Of a DNA stretch of 64,000 bases, positions 51,626-61,069 are shown in pieces. The notes beneath the pieces are model-generated. The model ran no database searches. It was not told the DNA's origin and worked only from the letters and a program-made list of their open reading frames with translations. The position numbers were made by a program, and so were the translations under genes. Within the stretch, counting starts at the first letter, position 1, and the number at the start of each line of letters is the position of its first letter. Origin of the DNA: Marnyiella aurantia (GTDB lineage Bacteria; Bacteroidota; Bacteroidia; Flavobacteriales; Weeksellaceae); assembly GCF_014041915.1 (NCBI RefSeq), contig NZ_CP059472.1:248001-312000 (forward strand), written 5' to 3'.

Positions 51626-54259
51626 ATGACTGAAAATCTCTTCCCCTCCAATAAAACTGAAAATAAACCGATAACCGTACTCGGCAAAACTTTCGGCTCC
51701 GAAGATGAACGCCGCACTTACTTTCGCGAAGAACTCAGGAAAAAACTGCCTGAACTCAAACAAATGGAAGGCTTCCCCATTGGCGAAGATGAGGACATTA
51801 TCAACTTATCAGATCCGCCGTACTATACTGCCTGCCCCAATCCCTGGTTAAACGATTTGATTGCTGAGTGGGAAGAAGAGAAAAAAGAAATGGAAAAGCA
51901 GGGCCTGCGGTCTGCAGAGTTTGAAGTTAATGCACCATATCCAGAGGACATAAAATCCGGCAAAAATCACGCTATCTACAATGCACATTCTTATCATACT
52001 AAAGTACCACACGAAATCACAACAAAATTTTTGTTTTACTATTCTCAACCTGGAGACATAATTATCGATACATTCGCTGGAACAGGTATGACAGGAGTTG
52101 GTGGATCATTTTGCGAAAATATTACACAAGAACAAGAAGCAATTACGAGAATCAAAAGTGATTTCGCTACATTTAAGAAAGAGATAGCTATAGGAAAAAG
52201 AAAGGTAATCAATATTGATTTATCCTCTGTCGCATCCCATATTTCAAATATTTATAACTCAGATTTTGATAAGAATTCTTTTTTACATTATTATTCAAAA
52301 CTGAAATCTCATTTAGAGCAATTTAAAGAGTATTTCGAGGTTGAACACCATAATGCAAAAGGTACAATTAATTACACTGTTTACTCACAACTGTACACTT
52401 GTAATCAATGCCAAACAGAATTTGATTTTTATATTGCAGCTTATGTGAGTGATAATGAATTAAGAGAAAAAACTAAATGTCCTCATTGTAGTTATGAAGA
52501 ACAGAAGAGTAAATTAACGCCGCTTTACAAGACTAAAATTGATCCTATTACAGGGGATGCAATAAACCAAATATGTTATAAACCAATTCTTATAAATTAT
52601 TCTAATAACAAAAAGAGATTTACAAAAGCACCTTCCACTAATGATATAAAAAGATCTGAGGCTGATTTTATTGATAAAAAATTTGTACCTAATGCTTCAT
52701 TAATTGAAGGGGTTGAAACAAGGAGAAATGATAAATATGGGTATACACATGTTCACCATTTTTACACCAGTAGAACATTAGGTTTTATATCTGAATATTT
52801 AAAATTTATTCAAGACTTCGACCATAAAAATCACTTCTTATTTTTGCTAACTGCGATTCTTCCAAAGTTAACAAAGCTAAATAGGTATATGCCTCAACAT
52901 GGAAGTAGAGCCCTTGTAGGCCCAATGGCAAACACCTTGTATCTGCCGCCCCTATTCGTTGAAAACAACTTCATTGATCAGATGGAATTTCAGTTTAAAA
53001 AGATTACCAAAGCATTGGAAGTCTGCTCAAGACAGACAGTTTCTCAACAATCAGCCACTGATCTATCTAATATTAAAAACGATTCAATTGATTACGTTTT
53101 TATTGATCCTCCGTTCGGCGCAAATATTATGTACTCAGAATTAAATAATATTTCAGAAGCTTGGCTTCAAGTATTAACAAATAATAAAGAAGAGGCTATA
53201 GAAAGTAAAGGTCAAAACAAAGGTAAATTTGAGTATGATAATTTAATGGTAAAATCATTTGGTGAATTATATCGTATTATGAAACCAAATGCATGGATGA
53301 CCATTGAATTCTCGAACACATCATCTGCTATTTGGAACATAATCCAAAATGGAATTAATAGAGTTGGTTTTATTGTTGCAAAAGTTGATGCTCTTAATAA
53401 AACAAGAGGTGGGTTACATGCCATGTTAGGTCCTGTTGCAGTAAAACAGGATTTAGTAATTACGTGCTATAAGCCCTCAACAAAATTGGTTGCTGAAATT
53501 TATAAGAAACAAGATGTTTGGTCTTTTATTTTAGAACACTTAAATCATCTTCCTATATACTTATCCCTGCACAATTCAACCACCGCCATTATCGAACGCA
53601 GTCCAAAAATTCTTTTCGACAGATTAATTTCCTTCTATGTACAGCGCTCGCTCCCGGTTCCAATCGATGCGGGTAAATTTCAGCAGGGTCTCCGGGAGCG
53701 TTTTATAGAACGCGACGGCATGTTTTTCACCCATGAACAGGCTGCAGAATATGAAAAAAAGAAAGCGGAAGTTCCCAACTTTATCCAGCTAAGCATATTT
53801 GTAGCCAGTGAGCAGGATGCCATCTACTGGCTCCGTAATATTTTGGATAAGGCTCCAAAAACTGAGCAGGATCTGCACCCATTATGGATGAAAGAGGTGG
53901 CCACAAACATGCGCAAAGGAGATAATCTCCCGGAAATGCGTACCATCCTTGAAGAAAACTTCTTAAAAGACGATGCAGGAAAGTGGTACGTTCCCGACGC
54001 AGAGAATGAAGCCGATCTGGAGAAACTGCGTAACAGACGCCTGATGAAGATTTTTGAAGATTACAGAGCCGAAGCTTCAAAACCGAAAGGCAAACTCAAG
54101 GAAGTCCGCGTCGAAGCCCTTCGCGCAGGTTTCAAACAGTGTTACCAGGACAAGGACTTCACCACCATCGTAACAGTAGGCGATCGTATTCCGAATAACC
54201 TCCTCATGGAAGACGAAGTCCTGCTCCAGTTTTACGATATAGCGGTTTCAAGAGTATAA
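51626..54259 (+). CDS. pglX: PglX-type DNA methyltransferase of BREX (Zn-ribbon containing), mosaic
   Basis: The 877-residue protein has SDPPYYTACPNP at 62-73, the SAM-binding motif DTFAGTGMTG at 148-157, a zinc-ribbon with CNQC (259-262) and CPHC (285-288), and the catalytic IDPPFGANIMYSEL with DPPF at 494-497. A C-terminal domain of about 225 residues follows. This order fits N6-adenine methyltransferases of the PglXI group that mark host DNA in BREX type 3. The first about 110 and last about 225 codons are near 38-62 percent GC per 60-bp line, whereas the middle falls to about 22-35 percent. That points to replacement of the methyltransferase core. Confidence 0.82.
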   Translation: MTENLFPSNKTENKPITVLGKTFGSEDERRTYFREELRKKLPELKQMEGFPIGEDEDIINLSDPPYYTACPNPWLNDLIAEWEEEKKEMEKQGLRSAEFEVNAPYPEDIKSGKNHAIYNAHSYHTKVPHEITTKFLFYYSQPGDIIIDTFAGTGMTGVGGSFCENITQEQEAITRIKSDFATFKKEIAIGKRKVINIDLSSVASHISNIYNSDFDKNSFLHYYSKLKSHLEQFKEYFEVEHHNAKGTINYTVYSQLYTCNQCQTEFDFYIAAYVSDNELREKTKCPHCSYEEQKSKLTPLYKTKIDPITGDAINQICYKPILINYSNNKKRFTKAPSTNDIKRSEADFIDKKFVPNASLIEGVETRRNDKYGYTHVHHFYTSRTLGFISEYLKFIQDFDHKNHFLFLLTAILPKLTKLNRYMPQHGSRALVGPMANTLYLPPLFVENNFIDQMEFQFKKITKALEVCSRQTVSQQSATDLSNIKNDSIDYVFIDPPFGANIMYSELNNISEAWLQVLTNNKEEAIESKGQNKGKFEYDNLMVKSFGELYRIMKPNAWMTIEFSNTSSAIWNIIQNGINRVGFIVAKVDALNKTRGGLHAMLGPVAVKQDLVITCYKPSTKLVAEIYKKQDVWSFILEHLNHLPIYLSLHNSTTAIIERSPKILFDRLISFYVQRSLPVPIDAGKFQQGLRERFIERDGMFFTHEQAAEYEKKKAEVPNFIQLSIFVASEQDAIYWLRNILDKAPKTEQDLHPLWMKEVATNMRKGDNLPEMRTILEENFLKDDAGKWYVPDAENEADLEKLRNRRLMKIFEDYRAEASKPKGKLKEVRVEALRAGFKQCYQDKDFTTIVTVGDRIPNNLLMEDEVLLQFYDIAVSRV

Positions 54260-54267
54260 CGACGAAT

Positions 54268-54403
54268 AAATCATTCGGTAAACGATGATAAACGCATTAA
54301 TGAATGATTTACTACACATACAGCAACGAAATAATTTGTTATATTTGTATGATAAATCAATCGTTATATTAAGAAATCCGGCTTTATGAATGATAAATCA
54401 ATC
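54268..54403 (+). promoter_or_regulatory. Promoter and operator-like repeats of hipBA
   Basis: A perfect -7 element TATATTTG lies at 54340-54347, 38 bp before the hipB ATG. Upstream, AAATCATTC (54268-54276) and GAATGATTT (54302-54310) form a 9-bp inverted repeat. TGATAAATCAATC occurs twice, at 54350-54362 and 54391-54403, the second copy inside the hipB start. These are candidate HipB binding sites for autoregulation. Confidence 0.55.
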
Positions 54404-54739
54404 AAAAATTTAGAATCCTGGAGCGACAGTGCGCTTTTGCAGTTCATAGGCGCATTTGTGAAGCACCAGCGTTTGCAACAGAACAAAACACAGGACGACC
54501 TGGCAACTGCCGCCGGTATCAGCCGCTCAACCTTAAGTTTATTGGAACGGGGTAATACTGTTACCCTTGCCACATTGATACAGGTATTGCGGATTTTGGA
54601 TCAGTTACATGTTCTGAATGTTTTTCAGATAGAACAGACAGTAAGCCCCTTAGCGTTAGCAAAATTGCAAAAAGAAAAGCGCCAGCGCGCAAGGGGGACA
54701 TTGCATAATGACGGAAATACAGAACAGACAGATTGGTAA
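54386..54739 (+). CDS. hipB: HipB-like XRE antitoxin
   Basis: The 117-residue protein has a clear XRE helix-turn-helix: KHQRLQQNKTQDDLATAAG then SRSTLSLLERGNTVTLATLI (about 27-65), followed by a HipB-like tail with LALAKLQKEKRQRARG. HipB proteins bind HipA and repress their operon. Operator-like repeats lie upstream. The stop overlaps the hipA start (TAATG). It lies in the defence locus between pglX and the helicase gene. Confidence 0.85.
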   Translation: MNDKSIKNLESWSDSALLQFIGAFVKHQRLQQNKTQDDLATAAGISRSTLSLLERGNTVTLATLIQVLRILDQLHVLNVFQIEQTVSPLALAKLQKEKRQRARGTLHNDGNTEQTDW

Positions 54740-56043
54740 TGAAAGTAGCGGAGATTAAAATTTGGGGAAAATTGGTCGGAGCGGTGGCTTGGGACACAGA
54801 AACAGAACTGAGTACTTTTGAATATGACCCAGAATTTAAAAAATTGGGCTGGGAACTGGCACCCCTTAAAATGTCAGTGAAGAATCCTCGGAGTCAGTTT
54901 TCTTTTCCGGAATTAAGGAAGAGTAAAAATGCAGAGCATGACACATTCAAAGGTTTGCCGGGTTTGTTGGCAGACGCACTGCCTGATAGATACGGAAACC
55001 AACTGATTAATCTTTGGCTGGCGCAACAGGGCCGCCCCCAGGATAGTATGAATCCGGTAGAAATGCTCTGTTTTATTGGAACTAGGGGCATGGGTGCACT
55101 GGAATTTGAACCAGCTTCGCTTGTAACCTCAAAACAGACATTTAACATAGAACTTGATAGTTTGGTTTCCACTGCTAAAAAAATGCTCGACCGTCGGGAA
55201 GAGTTTTCCACAAATCTGAATAAACAGGAAGAGCAGGCTGTCGCTGAAATTTTAAAAATTGGTACATCAGCAGGAGGAGCAAGACCAAAAGCGGTCATAG
55301 CTTGGAACGAAAAAACGGGTGTTGTAAAGTCAGGTCAGACAAAAGCACCAAAAGGATTTGAGCACTGGCTCATAAAACTTGATGGCGTAAGTGATGTGCA
55401 GTTGGGAAGCAGTACAGACTATGGTCGTGTCGAAATGGCATATTATGAAATGGCGACCGCATGTGGAATAGAAATGATGCCGTCGCGATTGTTTGAAGAA
55501 AATGGACGGGCGCATTTTATGACCAAAAGATTTGACAGAGAAGGCAATAACATAAAACATCATGTCCAGACTTTTTGTGCGCTGAAACACTATGATTATA
55601 ATCTGGTCAGCAGTTTCAGTTACGAGCAGCTGTTTCAGTGCATGCGCGAATTAAAACTGTCTTATGCTGATGCCGAACAGATGTATAGAAGGATGGTGTT
55701 TAATGTCATTGCACGAAATTGTGACGATCATACTAAAAATTTCTCATTCTTGCTTAGGGAGGGAGCTAATTGGGAACTAGCTCCTGCATATGACATTTGC
55801 CATGCTTATCGCCCTGATAGCAAGTGGGTAAGTCAACATGCTTTAAGCATTAACGGAAAAAGACAGGGCTTTACAAAACAAGATCTGATTACAGTGGGCG
55901 AATCAATAAAATCTAAAAAATCAGAAGCTATTATTGATGAAATAACAGATGTGGTGAGCCAATGGAAAACCTTTGCAGACAAAACCAAAGTTACTCCTTC
56001 TCTGCGCAATGAGATTGGCAAAACTTTATTAAACCTAAAGTAA
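54739..56043 (+). CDS. hipA: HipA-like serine/threonine kinase toxin
   Basis: The 434-residue kinase has the HipA order: N-terminal couple_hipA domain (GKLVGAVAWDTETELSTFEY, LPDRYGNQLINLWLAQQGRP), then the glycine-rich loop GTSAGGARPK at 175-184. The catalytic segment is RNCDDHTKNFSFL at 326-338 and the metal-binding APAYD at 348-352. All key residues look intact. HipA phosphorylates glutamyl-tRNA synthetase in E. coli; targets of other HipAs vary. The TTG at 54733 was rejected in favour of the ATG at 54739. The gene ends 4 bp before the brxHII-type helicase gene, so both are probably on the hipBA transcript. Confidence 0.88.
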   Translation: MKVAEIKIWGKLVGAVAWDTETELSTFEYDPEFKKLGWELAPLKMSVKNPRSQFSFPELRKSKNAEHDTFKGLPGLLADALPDRYGNQLINLWLAQQGRPQDSMNPVEMLCFIGTRGMGALEFEPASLVTSKQTFNIELDSLVSTAKKMLDRREEFSTNLNKQEEQAVAEILKIGTSAGGARPKAVIAWNEKTGVVKSGQTKAPKGFEHWLIKLDGVSDVQLGSSTDYGRVEMAYYEMATACGIEMMPSRLFEENGRAHFMTKRFDREGNNIKHHVQTFCALKHYDYNLVSSFSYEQLFQCMRELKLSYADAEQMYRRMVFNVIARNCDDHTKNFSFLLREGANWELAPAYDICHAYRPDSKWVSQHALSINGKRQGFTKQDLITVGESIKSKKSEAIIDEITDVVSQWKTFADKTKVTPSLRNEIGKTLLNLK

Positions 56044-56047
56044 AGGG

Positions 56048-58819
56048 ATGTGGTACAAAGATAATCCCTGTGAAATCATTGGGCAGAAAGAAGTATTCGG
56101 ACAGCAGATTGCCTGGATACGGTTATTGGATTCCGGCGAATTTCGCGAGGTTCCGCTTGAGGAGGTGGAAGACCGCCAGATCGCCTGTTCCATGCCGTTT
56201 ATTCAGTATGTGGCAATTGCTGCTAAAATCAAAGATGAAATGGCCAGGAAAAATATTCTGGCGCCCTACGAAAGCAGTCTTATTCCTTTGCCGCATCAGA
56301 TTCTTGTACTGGAAAAAGTAATTAAGTCAGGTCACAACCGTTTCCTGCTGGCTGATGAAGTGGGCATGGGAAAGACCATAGAAACAGGCCTTATTCTAAA
56401 GGAACTGAAAATCCGCGATGAGATAAAACGGATCTTGGTCATCGTTCCGAAATCTTCAATGATGCAGTGGCAGAGCGAACTGAAAGAACATTTCAACGAA
56501 GTGTTTCATCTCTATGATTCCGAAATGATTACTTCTATGGCGCGCACATTTGCAAACATCAATGCCGACGAAGAATACAATTTTTGGAAGCAGCACAACC
56601 AGATCATTGTATCCACCGATGCATTAAAGCCACTGGAACGCAGACAGGGCTGGCCTCAGGAACGTATTGATGAGTACAACCGGTATAGGATGGACGCTGT
56701 TCTGGACGCTGATTTCGATTTGGTGATCATTGACGAAGCCCACAAGATGGGCGGAGCGAACAGCCTCGTGTCACGATATGTCCTGGCACAGGAACTGTGC
56801 AACACGGTTCCCAATGTCCTTTTGCTCACCGCAACTCCCCACAGGGGAAAATCAGATCATTTCCGGCGGATATTGCAGCTGTTGGATCCCGATGCTTTTG
56901 CCGGTGAAGGTCTCCCTGAAATTTCTGAGCTCGAACCTTATGTAATCCGTACCGAAAAAAGACTGGCAGTGGATTATGAAGGAAACAGACTTTTTAATCA
57001 CCGCACAACAAACAGATTTGATGTGTTTCTGGATATAAAACGCCATCAGAAACAGATGCAGCTCTATCAGGCGGTAACAGAATATGTACGGCAGGGGTTC
57101 AACGCTTCAAAACGCACTTCCAATAAAGCCACAGGCCTTATCATGATACTGTTTCAGCGTCTGGTCAGCAGTTCCACACAGGCAATCCTTTCTGCGATGC
57201 AGGGAAGGCTGAACCGGCTTCAGGCGGGGGAACAGTCACAACCCGGAGATTTTGAAATCGATGCGGATCAAGCTTCAGATTTTGAAGACTGGGACACACT
57301 GAACCTCGAGGGCATATACCAAAGGGATCATCAGGAATGGGAAGATGAAGAGGAACAGTTACAGAAGTTGATTGATCAGGCACAGGATTGCCTGAACACC
57401 GAGACCGATGCAAAAACAGAATCCCTATTGAAGAAATTGGAGGAACTGCAGCAACTCGAAAACGACAGGAATCTTAAAATCCTCGTTTTTACAGAGTTCC
57501 GTTCCACACAGAAAATGCTGGTTACTTTCTTCCGCAACAGAGGATACATCGTCAGTCACATTCATGGAAGTCAGGATCTTGATGAGAGAAAGAGAGCACT
57601 GTCAGATTTCAGGCAGAAAAGCCAGCTGTTGATTGCCACAGACGCAGCAGGAGAATCACTGAACATGCAGTTTTGCCATATTGTTTTCAATTATGATTTG
57701 CCTTGGAACCCCATGATGATTGAACAGCGGATTGGCCGCGTGGACCGTATTGGACAGAAGTCGCCGGTTCTTGCATTTAATATGTTGACAGATAACAGTG
57801 TCGATGCCCGCGTATATGAAGTAATTGAAGAAAAACTTAGTAACATACTGCACCAGCTCGGCATTGATAAAACATCAGATGTTTTGGACTCTGCCATCGA
57901 CATGAAAAAAGTAAATGGCCTCTACCTTCAGAGCTTGCTCGATCCTGAAAAGTTTGAATTTGCAGGCGACAGGTGGTTACACGAGATACGCAAAAAGCTT
58001 AAGGAATTTAAAAGTACCGAGGGTATTCTTCCTCAGATACAGGAGAAGGACATCAATTGTAGAAAAGCAGCAGAAATAAAACACAGTCCTTTACCATACT
58101 GGCTGGAAGCTCTGGTTACCCAGAATGTGATTTTGAATAAGGGTTCACTTCAGAAAAGTGAGCAGGGCTATACGGATATCACCCTGAAGAATGAGAACAA
58201 AAAAGTAACCTACGATGCAGAAATTGCCGTCAACAACCCCGAGGTCGAGCATCTAACCCTGCAAAACGGTTGGATTAAAAGCATCCTGAATCAGTTGACA
58301 GATTTTGATACAGCTGCCGGTATTCCCGTGATAAGATCAGAAAACGGAGAAGATACACCAGGCTATTGGAGTTTGTGGCAGGTTTCTGCACGCAACAGCA
58401 TGGAACAGAGTATCCATTACCAGAGCTTCTTTCACGCAGATAACGGCAGGCAGTATGCGGTTTATGCAAACGATATTTGGAATAGACTCTTAGATCCGGA
58501 TTCCGCTTTTCGTTTCATTACCGTTGAGAAAAACTTGCAGACCCAGCATTTACTTGAGGTGAGTGGTGTAGCTCTGCATGAAGTGTTTCAGCGGGCCGTA
58601 GCTGAGATGAAGGTAGCAGCAGAAGTTAAAAAAGAAAACCGGAAGAAAGCGTTTTTAGCACAGAAATTAAGGGTGCAGAAAATAGGGATTGAAAATATCA
58701 GGAATTCAAAAATGAATCGTCTGGAAAAAGAATATCAGGACTGGCTGAGAGATTTTGAAAGTAACCAGAAAATAATTCCAGGAATGAAAAACTTAATAAT
58801 AGTTCGCATTGATGGGTAA
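56048..58819 (+). CDS. brxHII: SNF2-family helicase, BrxHII/DrmD-like
   Basis: The 923-residue helicase has an N-terminal RapA-like region (1-80). Then come the Walker A LADEVGMGKTIETG at 101-114, DEAH at 229-232, LLTATPHRGKSDHF at 259-272 and, in the C-terminal lobe, VFTEFRSTQKML, LLIATDAAGESLNMQ and IEQRIGRVDRIGQ. The last 250 residues are helical. In BREX type 3 the gene order brxHII-pglZ is diagnostic; DISARM DrmD is a close alternative by sequence, but no drmA, drmB or drmC is here. It would act as a dsDNA translocase. Its 3' end overlaps pglZ by 8 bp. Confidence 0.85.
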   Translation: MWYKDNPCEIIGQKEVFGQQIAWIRLLDSGEFREVPLEEVEDRQIACSMPFIQYVAIAAKIKDEMARKNILAPYESSLIPLPHQILVLEKVIKSGHNRFLLADEVGMGKTIETGLILKELKIRDEIKRILVIVPKSSMMQWQSELKEHFNEVFHLYDSEMITSMARTFANINADEEYNFWKQHNQIIVSTDALKPLERRQGWPQERIDEYNRYRMDAVLDADFDLVIIDEAHKMGGANSLVSRYVLAQELCNTVPNVLLLTATPHRGKSDHFRRILQLLDPDAFAGEGLPEISELEPYVIRTEKRLAVDYEGNRLFNHRTTNRFDVFLDIKRHQKQMQLYQAVTEYVRQGFNASKRTSNKATGLIMILFQRLVSSSTQAILSAMQGRLNRLQAGEQSQPGDFEIDADQASDFEDWDTLNLEGIYQRDHQEWEDEEEQLQKLIDQAQDCLNTETDAKTESLLKKLEELQQLENDRNLKILVFTEFRSTQKMLVTFFRNRGYIVSHIHGSQDLDERKRALSDFRQKSQLLIATDAAGESLNMQFCHIVFNYDLPWNPMMIEQRIGRVDRIGQKSPVLAFNMLTDNSVDARVYEVIEEKLSNILHQLGIDKTSDVLDSAIDMKKVNGLYLQSLLDPEKFEFAGDRWLHEIRKKLKEFKSTEGILPQIQEKDINCRKAAEIKHSPLPYWLEALVTQNVILNKGSLQKSEQGYTDITLKNENKKVTYDAEIAVNNPEVEHLTLQNGWIKSILNQLTDFDTAAGIPVIRSENGEDTPGYWSLWQVSARNSMEQSIHYQSFFHADNGRQYAVYANDIWNRLLDPDSAFRFITVEKNLQTQHLLEVSGVALHEVFQRAVAEMKVAAEVKKENRKKAFLAQKLRVQKIGIENIRNSKMNRLEKEYQDWLRDFESNQKIIPGMKNLIIVRIDG

Positions 58820-60266
58820 TTCACTGATTGAAAATATCGTTAAAGATTTTAAAGACCACGGGTCTTCTGTTTTGTGCGTGGAAAATAATGACAGGTTTTT
58901 GTACCGGAAAGAGGTGCAGACAGCCTTAAAAGAATCCGGATTTTCTGTTTCAATAGGTTCAAACCTCAAACACCGCATTGATTTTGAATTAAGAGAACCA
59001 GAGGATCGGCTCCTACTCCTTTCACAGGATAATACATCATACCTTGAGGATATAAAATTAAAATCTTTCCCTTTGGAATGGAACCTTGCGTATTATCTTA
59101 AGAACATTCACATCCCATCCGTCATAAACGAGCCACTGGATATTTTGGAGAAAATATTTGTAAAACAGATTTTTAAAAAACACAGCCGCCGTGAAACCGA
59201 ACAGCTTATTGCAGAACTGCAGTCCTTAGCACCATATGCCAAACCTTTTGACCTTGCAAGTTTTGAGTATCAGGTAAAGCAGGATTTAAGCGAAGAAATT
59301 ATCAACTGGGGGGTAGTAATTAGGAGAACTGCAGAGGCGGTCAGAGACACAATAGGTACAGAAGAATTTACTGCAGTTATTAATTCCGTCACTGAAATCA
59401 ATAATGCATTCCAGGACTATCTCGCAATTGGCTACAGTCAGATTAAAAACGCAAGTGCGGTAAAAAAACCTAAGATTGTATCCAAAATTCTTGAGCATTT
59501 GGCGTTCAGTTATCAGGATGAAAAAGTAGCGTTAATAGTCATTGATGGTTTGTCATGGTGGCAGTACATGATGTTGAAGGAAGTTTTGCCTGCTAAAATT
59601 ACTGATGATGTAATTTTTTCCTGGATTCCCTCCATTACACAGCTTTCACGACAGGCAATTTTCAGAGGATGTACTCCGCTTCCGGAATATAAACAGAGTC
59701 CACAGAGTGAGGAAAAGCTTTGGAAAGACTTCTGGAAATCAAAGGGAACAAACGAATTTGAAATTGCGTACCTCCATCAGAACTTCCAGGAAGACCGCTT
59801 ACACGTATTATCCAAATTGGCACTCGTTTACAAAGATTTGGATGATAAGATGCACGCATCAACAGACTATCATGATTTGAAAGGCCTGACGGAAAATTGG
59901 ATTCAGAGAAGCAACATAAGAAACGATGTTCAAAAGTTACTGGCAAACGGTTTTACAGTTTTTCTCACTTCTGATCATGGCAATATTCAGGCACAGGGCT
60001 GGCGCAATTTAACGGGGCGGGAAAAACTCGGAACAAATAAATCCGGCAGCAGAAGCCAGCGTCACCTGGAATACACCGATCAATGGCTGATAGATCAGCT
60101 GTTATCGGACAATCCTGGATTAACAGAAAACGTAATTAAGGAAAATCAGTCACTTTATTTTAAAAACAACTTCAGTTTTTCGTCAGCATCTTCACTGGTG
60201 ACACATGGCGGTGCACATATTCTTGAAGTTTTAATTCCATTTGTAAAGATCAGCAATGAAAAGTAA
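58812..60266 (+). CDS. pglZ: PglZ-domain alkaline-phosphatase-superfamily protein of BREX
   Basis: From the ATG at 58812 the protein has 484 residues. The N-terminal 230 residues are helical. The PglZ core follows with LIVIDGLSWWQYMM at 241-254 (metal-binding Asp), PSITQLSRQAIFRGCTP at 273-289, FLTSDHGNIQAQG at 384-396 and the C-terminal THGGAHILEVLIPF at 464-477. This is the diagnostic PglZ set of all BREX types; the family core is thought to be a phosphodiesterase or nuclease. The upstream TTG at 58809 adds one residue only. It is shorter than most BREX-3 PglZ proteins. It overlaps the following gene by 11 bp. Confidence 0.88.
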   Translation: MGNSLIENIVKDFKDHGSSVLCVENNDRFLYRKEVQTALKESGFSVSIGSNLKHRIDFELREPEDRLLLLSQDNTSYLEDIKLKSFPLEWNLAYYLKNIHIPSVINEPLDILEKIFVKQIFKKHSRRETEQLIAELQSLAPYAKPFDLASFEYQVKQDLSEEIINWGVVIRRTAEAVRDTIGTEEFTAVINSVTEINNAFQDYLAIGYSQIKNASAVKKPKIVSKILEHLAFSYQDEKVALIVIDGLSWWQYMMLKEVLPAKITDDVIFSWIPSITQLSRQAIFRGCTPLPEYKQSPQSEEKLWKDFWKSKGTNEFEIAYLHQNFQEDRLHVLSKLALVYKDLDDKMHASTDYHDLKGLTENWIQRSNIRNDVQKLLANGFTVFLTSDHGNIQAQGWRNLTGREKLGTNKSGSRSQRHLEYTDQWLIDQLLSDNPGLTENVIKENQSLYFKNNFSFSSASSLVTHGGAHILEVLIPFVKISNEK

Positions 60267-60876
60267 ATCGGTAGATATTAACCAGAGAATCCCCTTAGAG
60301 ATTCTTGCAGTCGCATTGCATGGCTACCTCACAGGTAATTATCATGAAAACTATATGCTGGAACAGCTGCGACTGGAATTTAAAGGAGAAAACCGCATAC
60401 GGAAAGCTTTACGGATAATAGGTAAAATCATTACCGATAACCCAATGCAGAAAATGCTGCAGGAAAAAAACGAAGAAATCCTTTTGGCTTTAAAAAAGAA
60501 AGACGACCGCAATTTAATCTTAATTTCCTTGCTCAATGCTGCCTTTCCCTTTTCATTCCATGTTTTACAGATATTTGGCAAGTACCTCTCTGTCCAGGAA
60601 ATGGTAAGCACAGAAACAGTCCTTCGCACACTATCTGCAACATATGGTGGAAACAGGGCAACGGAAAACGGCCTTTACAGTGTCGTCCCGATGTTTATCC
60701 AGGCCGGGCTGCTGCGCAGACCAAAGATGGGTATATATGTATTGAACGAATCATTTACCCCCAGTTCAGACATATCGGCAAAATTGTTTGAAGAATCTTT
60801 TGTATCAGTCAACCTTATTACTGATTTACATGAACGCAGTGTGATGGATCCGTACTTTATTTACATAAAAGCCTGA
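60256..60876 (+). CDS. brxA: BrxA-like (DUF1819-type) small protein of BREX
   Basis: The 206-residue all-helical protein starts MKSKSVDINQRIPLEILAVA and ends MDPYFIYIKA. It has FKGENRIRKALRIIGKIITD, NLILISLLNAAFPFSFHVLQ and a late FIQAGLLRRPKMGIY. The order and hydrophobic pattern fit the BrxA/DUF1819 family, which is the last gene of BREX type 3; BrxA binds DNA in other systems. Sequence matching is weak, so position weighs heavily. It overlaps pglZ by 11 bp, so it is translationally coupled. Confidence 0.55.
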   Translation: MKSKSVDINQRIPLEILAVALHGYLTGNYHENYMLEQLRLEFKGENRIRKALRIIGKIITDNPMQKMLQEKNEEILLALKKKDDRNLILISLLNAAFPFSFHVLQIFGKYLSVQEMVSTETVLRTLSATYGGNRATENGLYSVVPMFIQAGLLRRPKMGIYVLNESFTPSSDISAKLFEESFVSVNLITDLHERSVMDPYFIYIKA

Positions 60877-61069
60877 AATTTAAAATGATAAAACCTTTGC
60901 ATACCATAATTAGTAGAAAAAACAGGGATGTCGAAGCACTGGCGCGACTATAACACCCTTTATATTGTCGCCTTGATTTTATAATACACAATTAAAAGAA
61001 CACTTAATACAAAACATACACAATGATGAAAGATATTGTTATTACTTCTACCTTAACTCAACACTACAA

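Noticed and set aside
56048-60876. DISARM system instead of BREX
   Set aside because: The helicase resembles DrmD, but drmA, drmB and drmC are absent, while PglZ and the large BrxC-like ATPase are present, which defines BREX.
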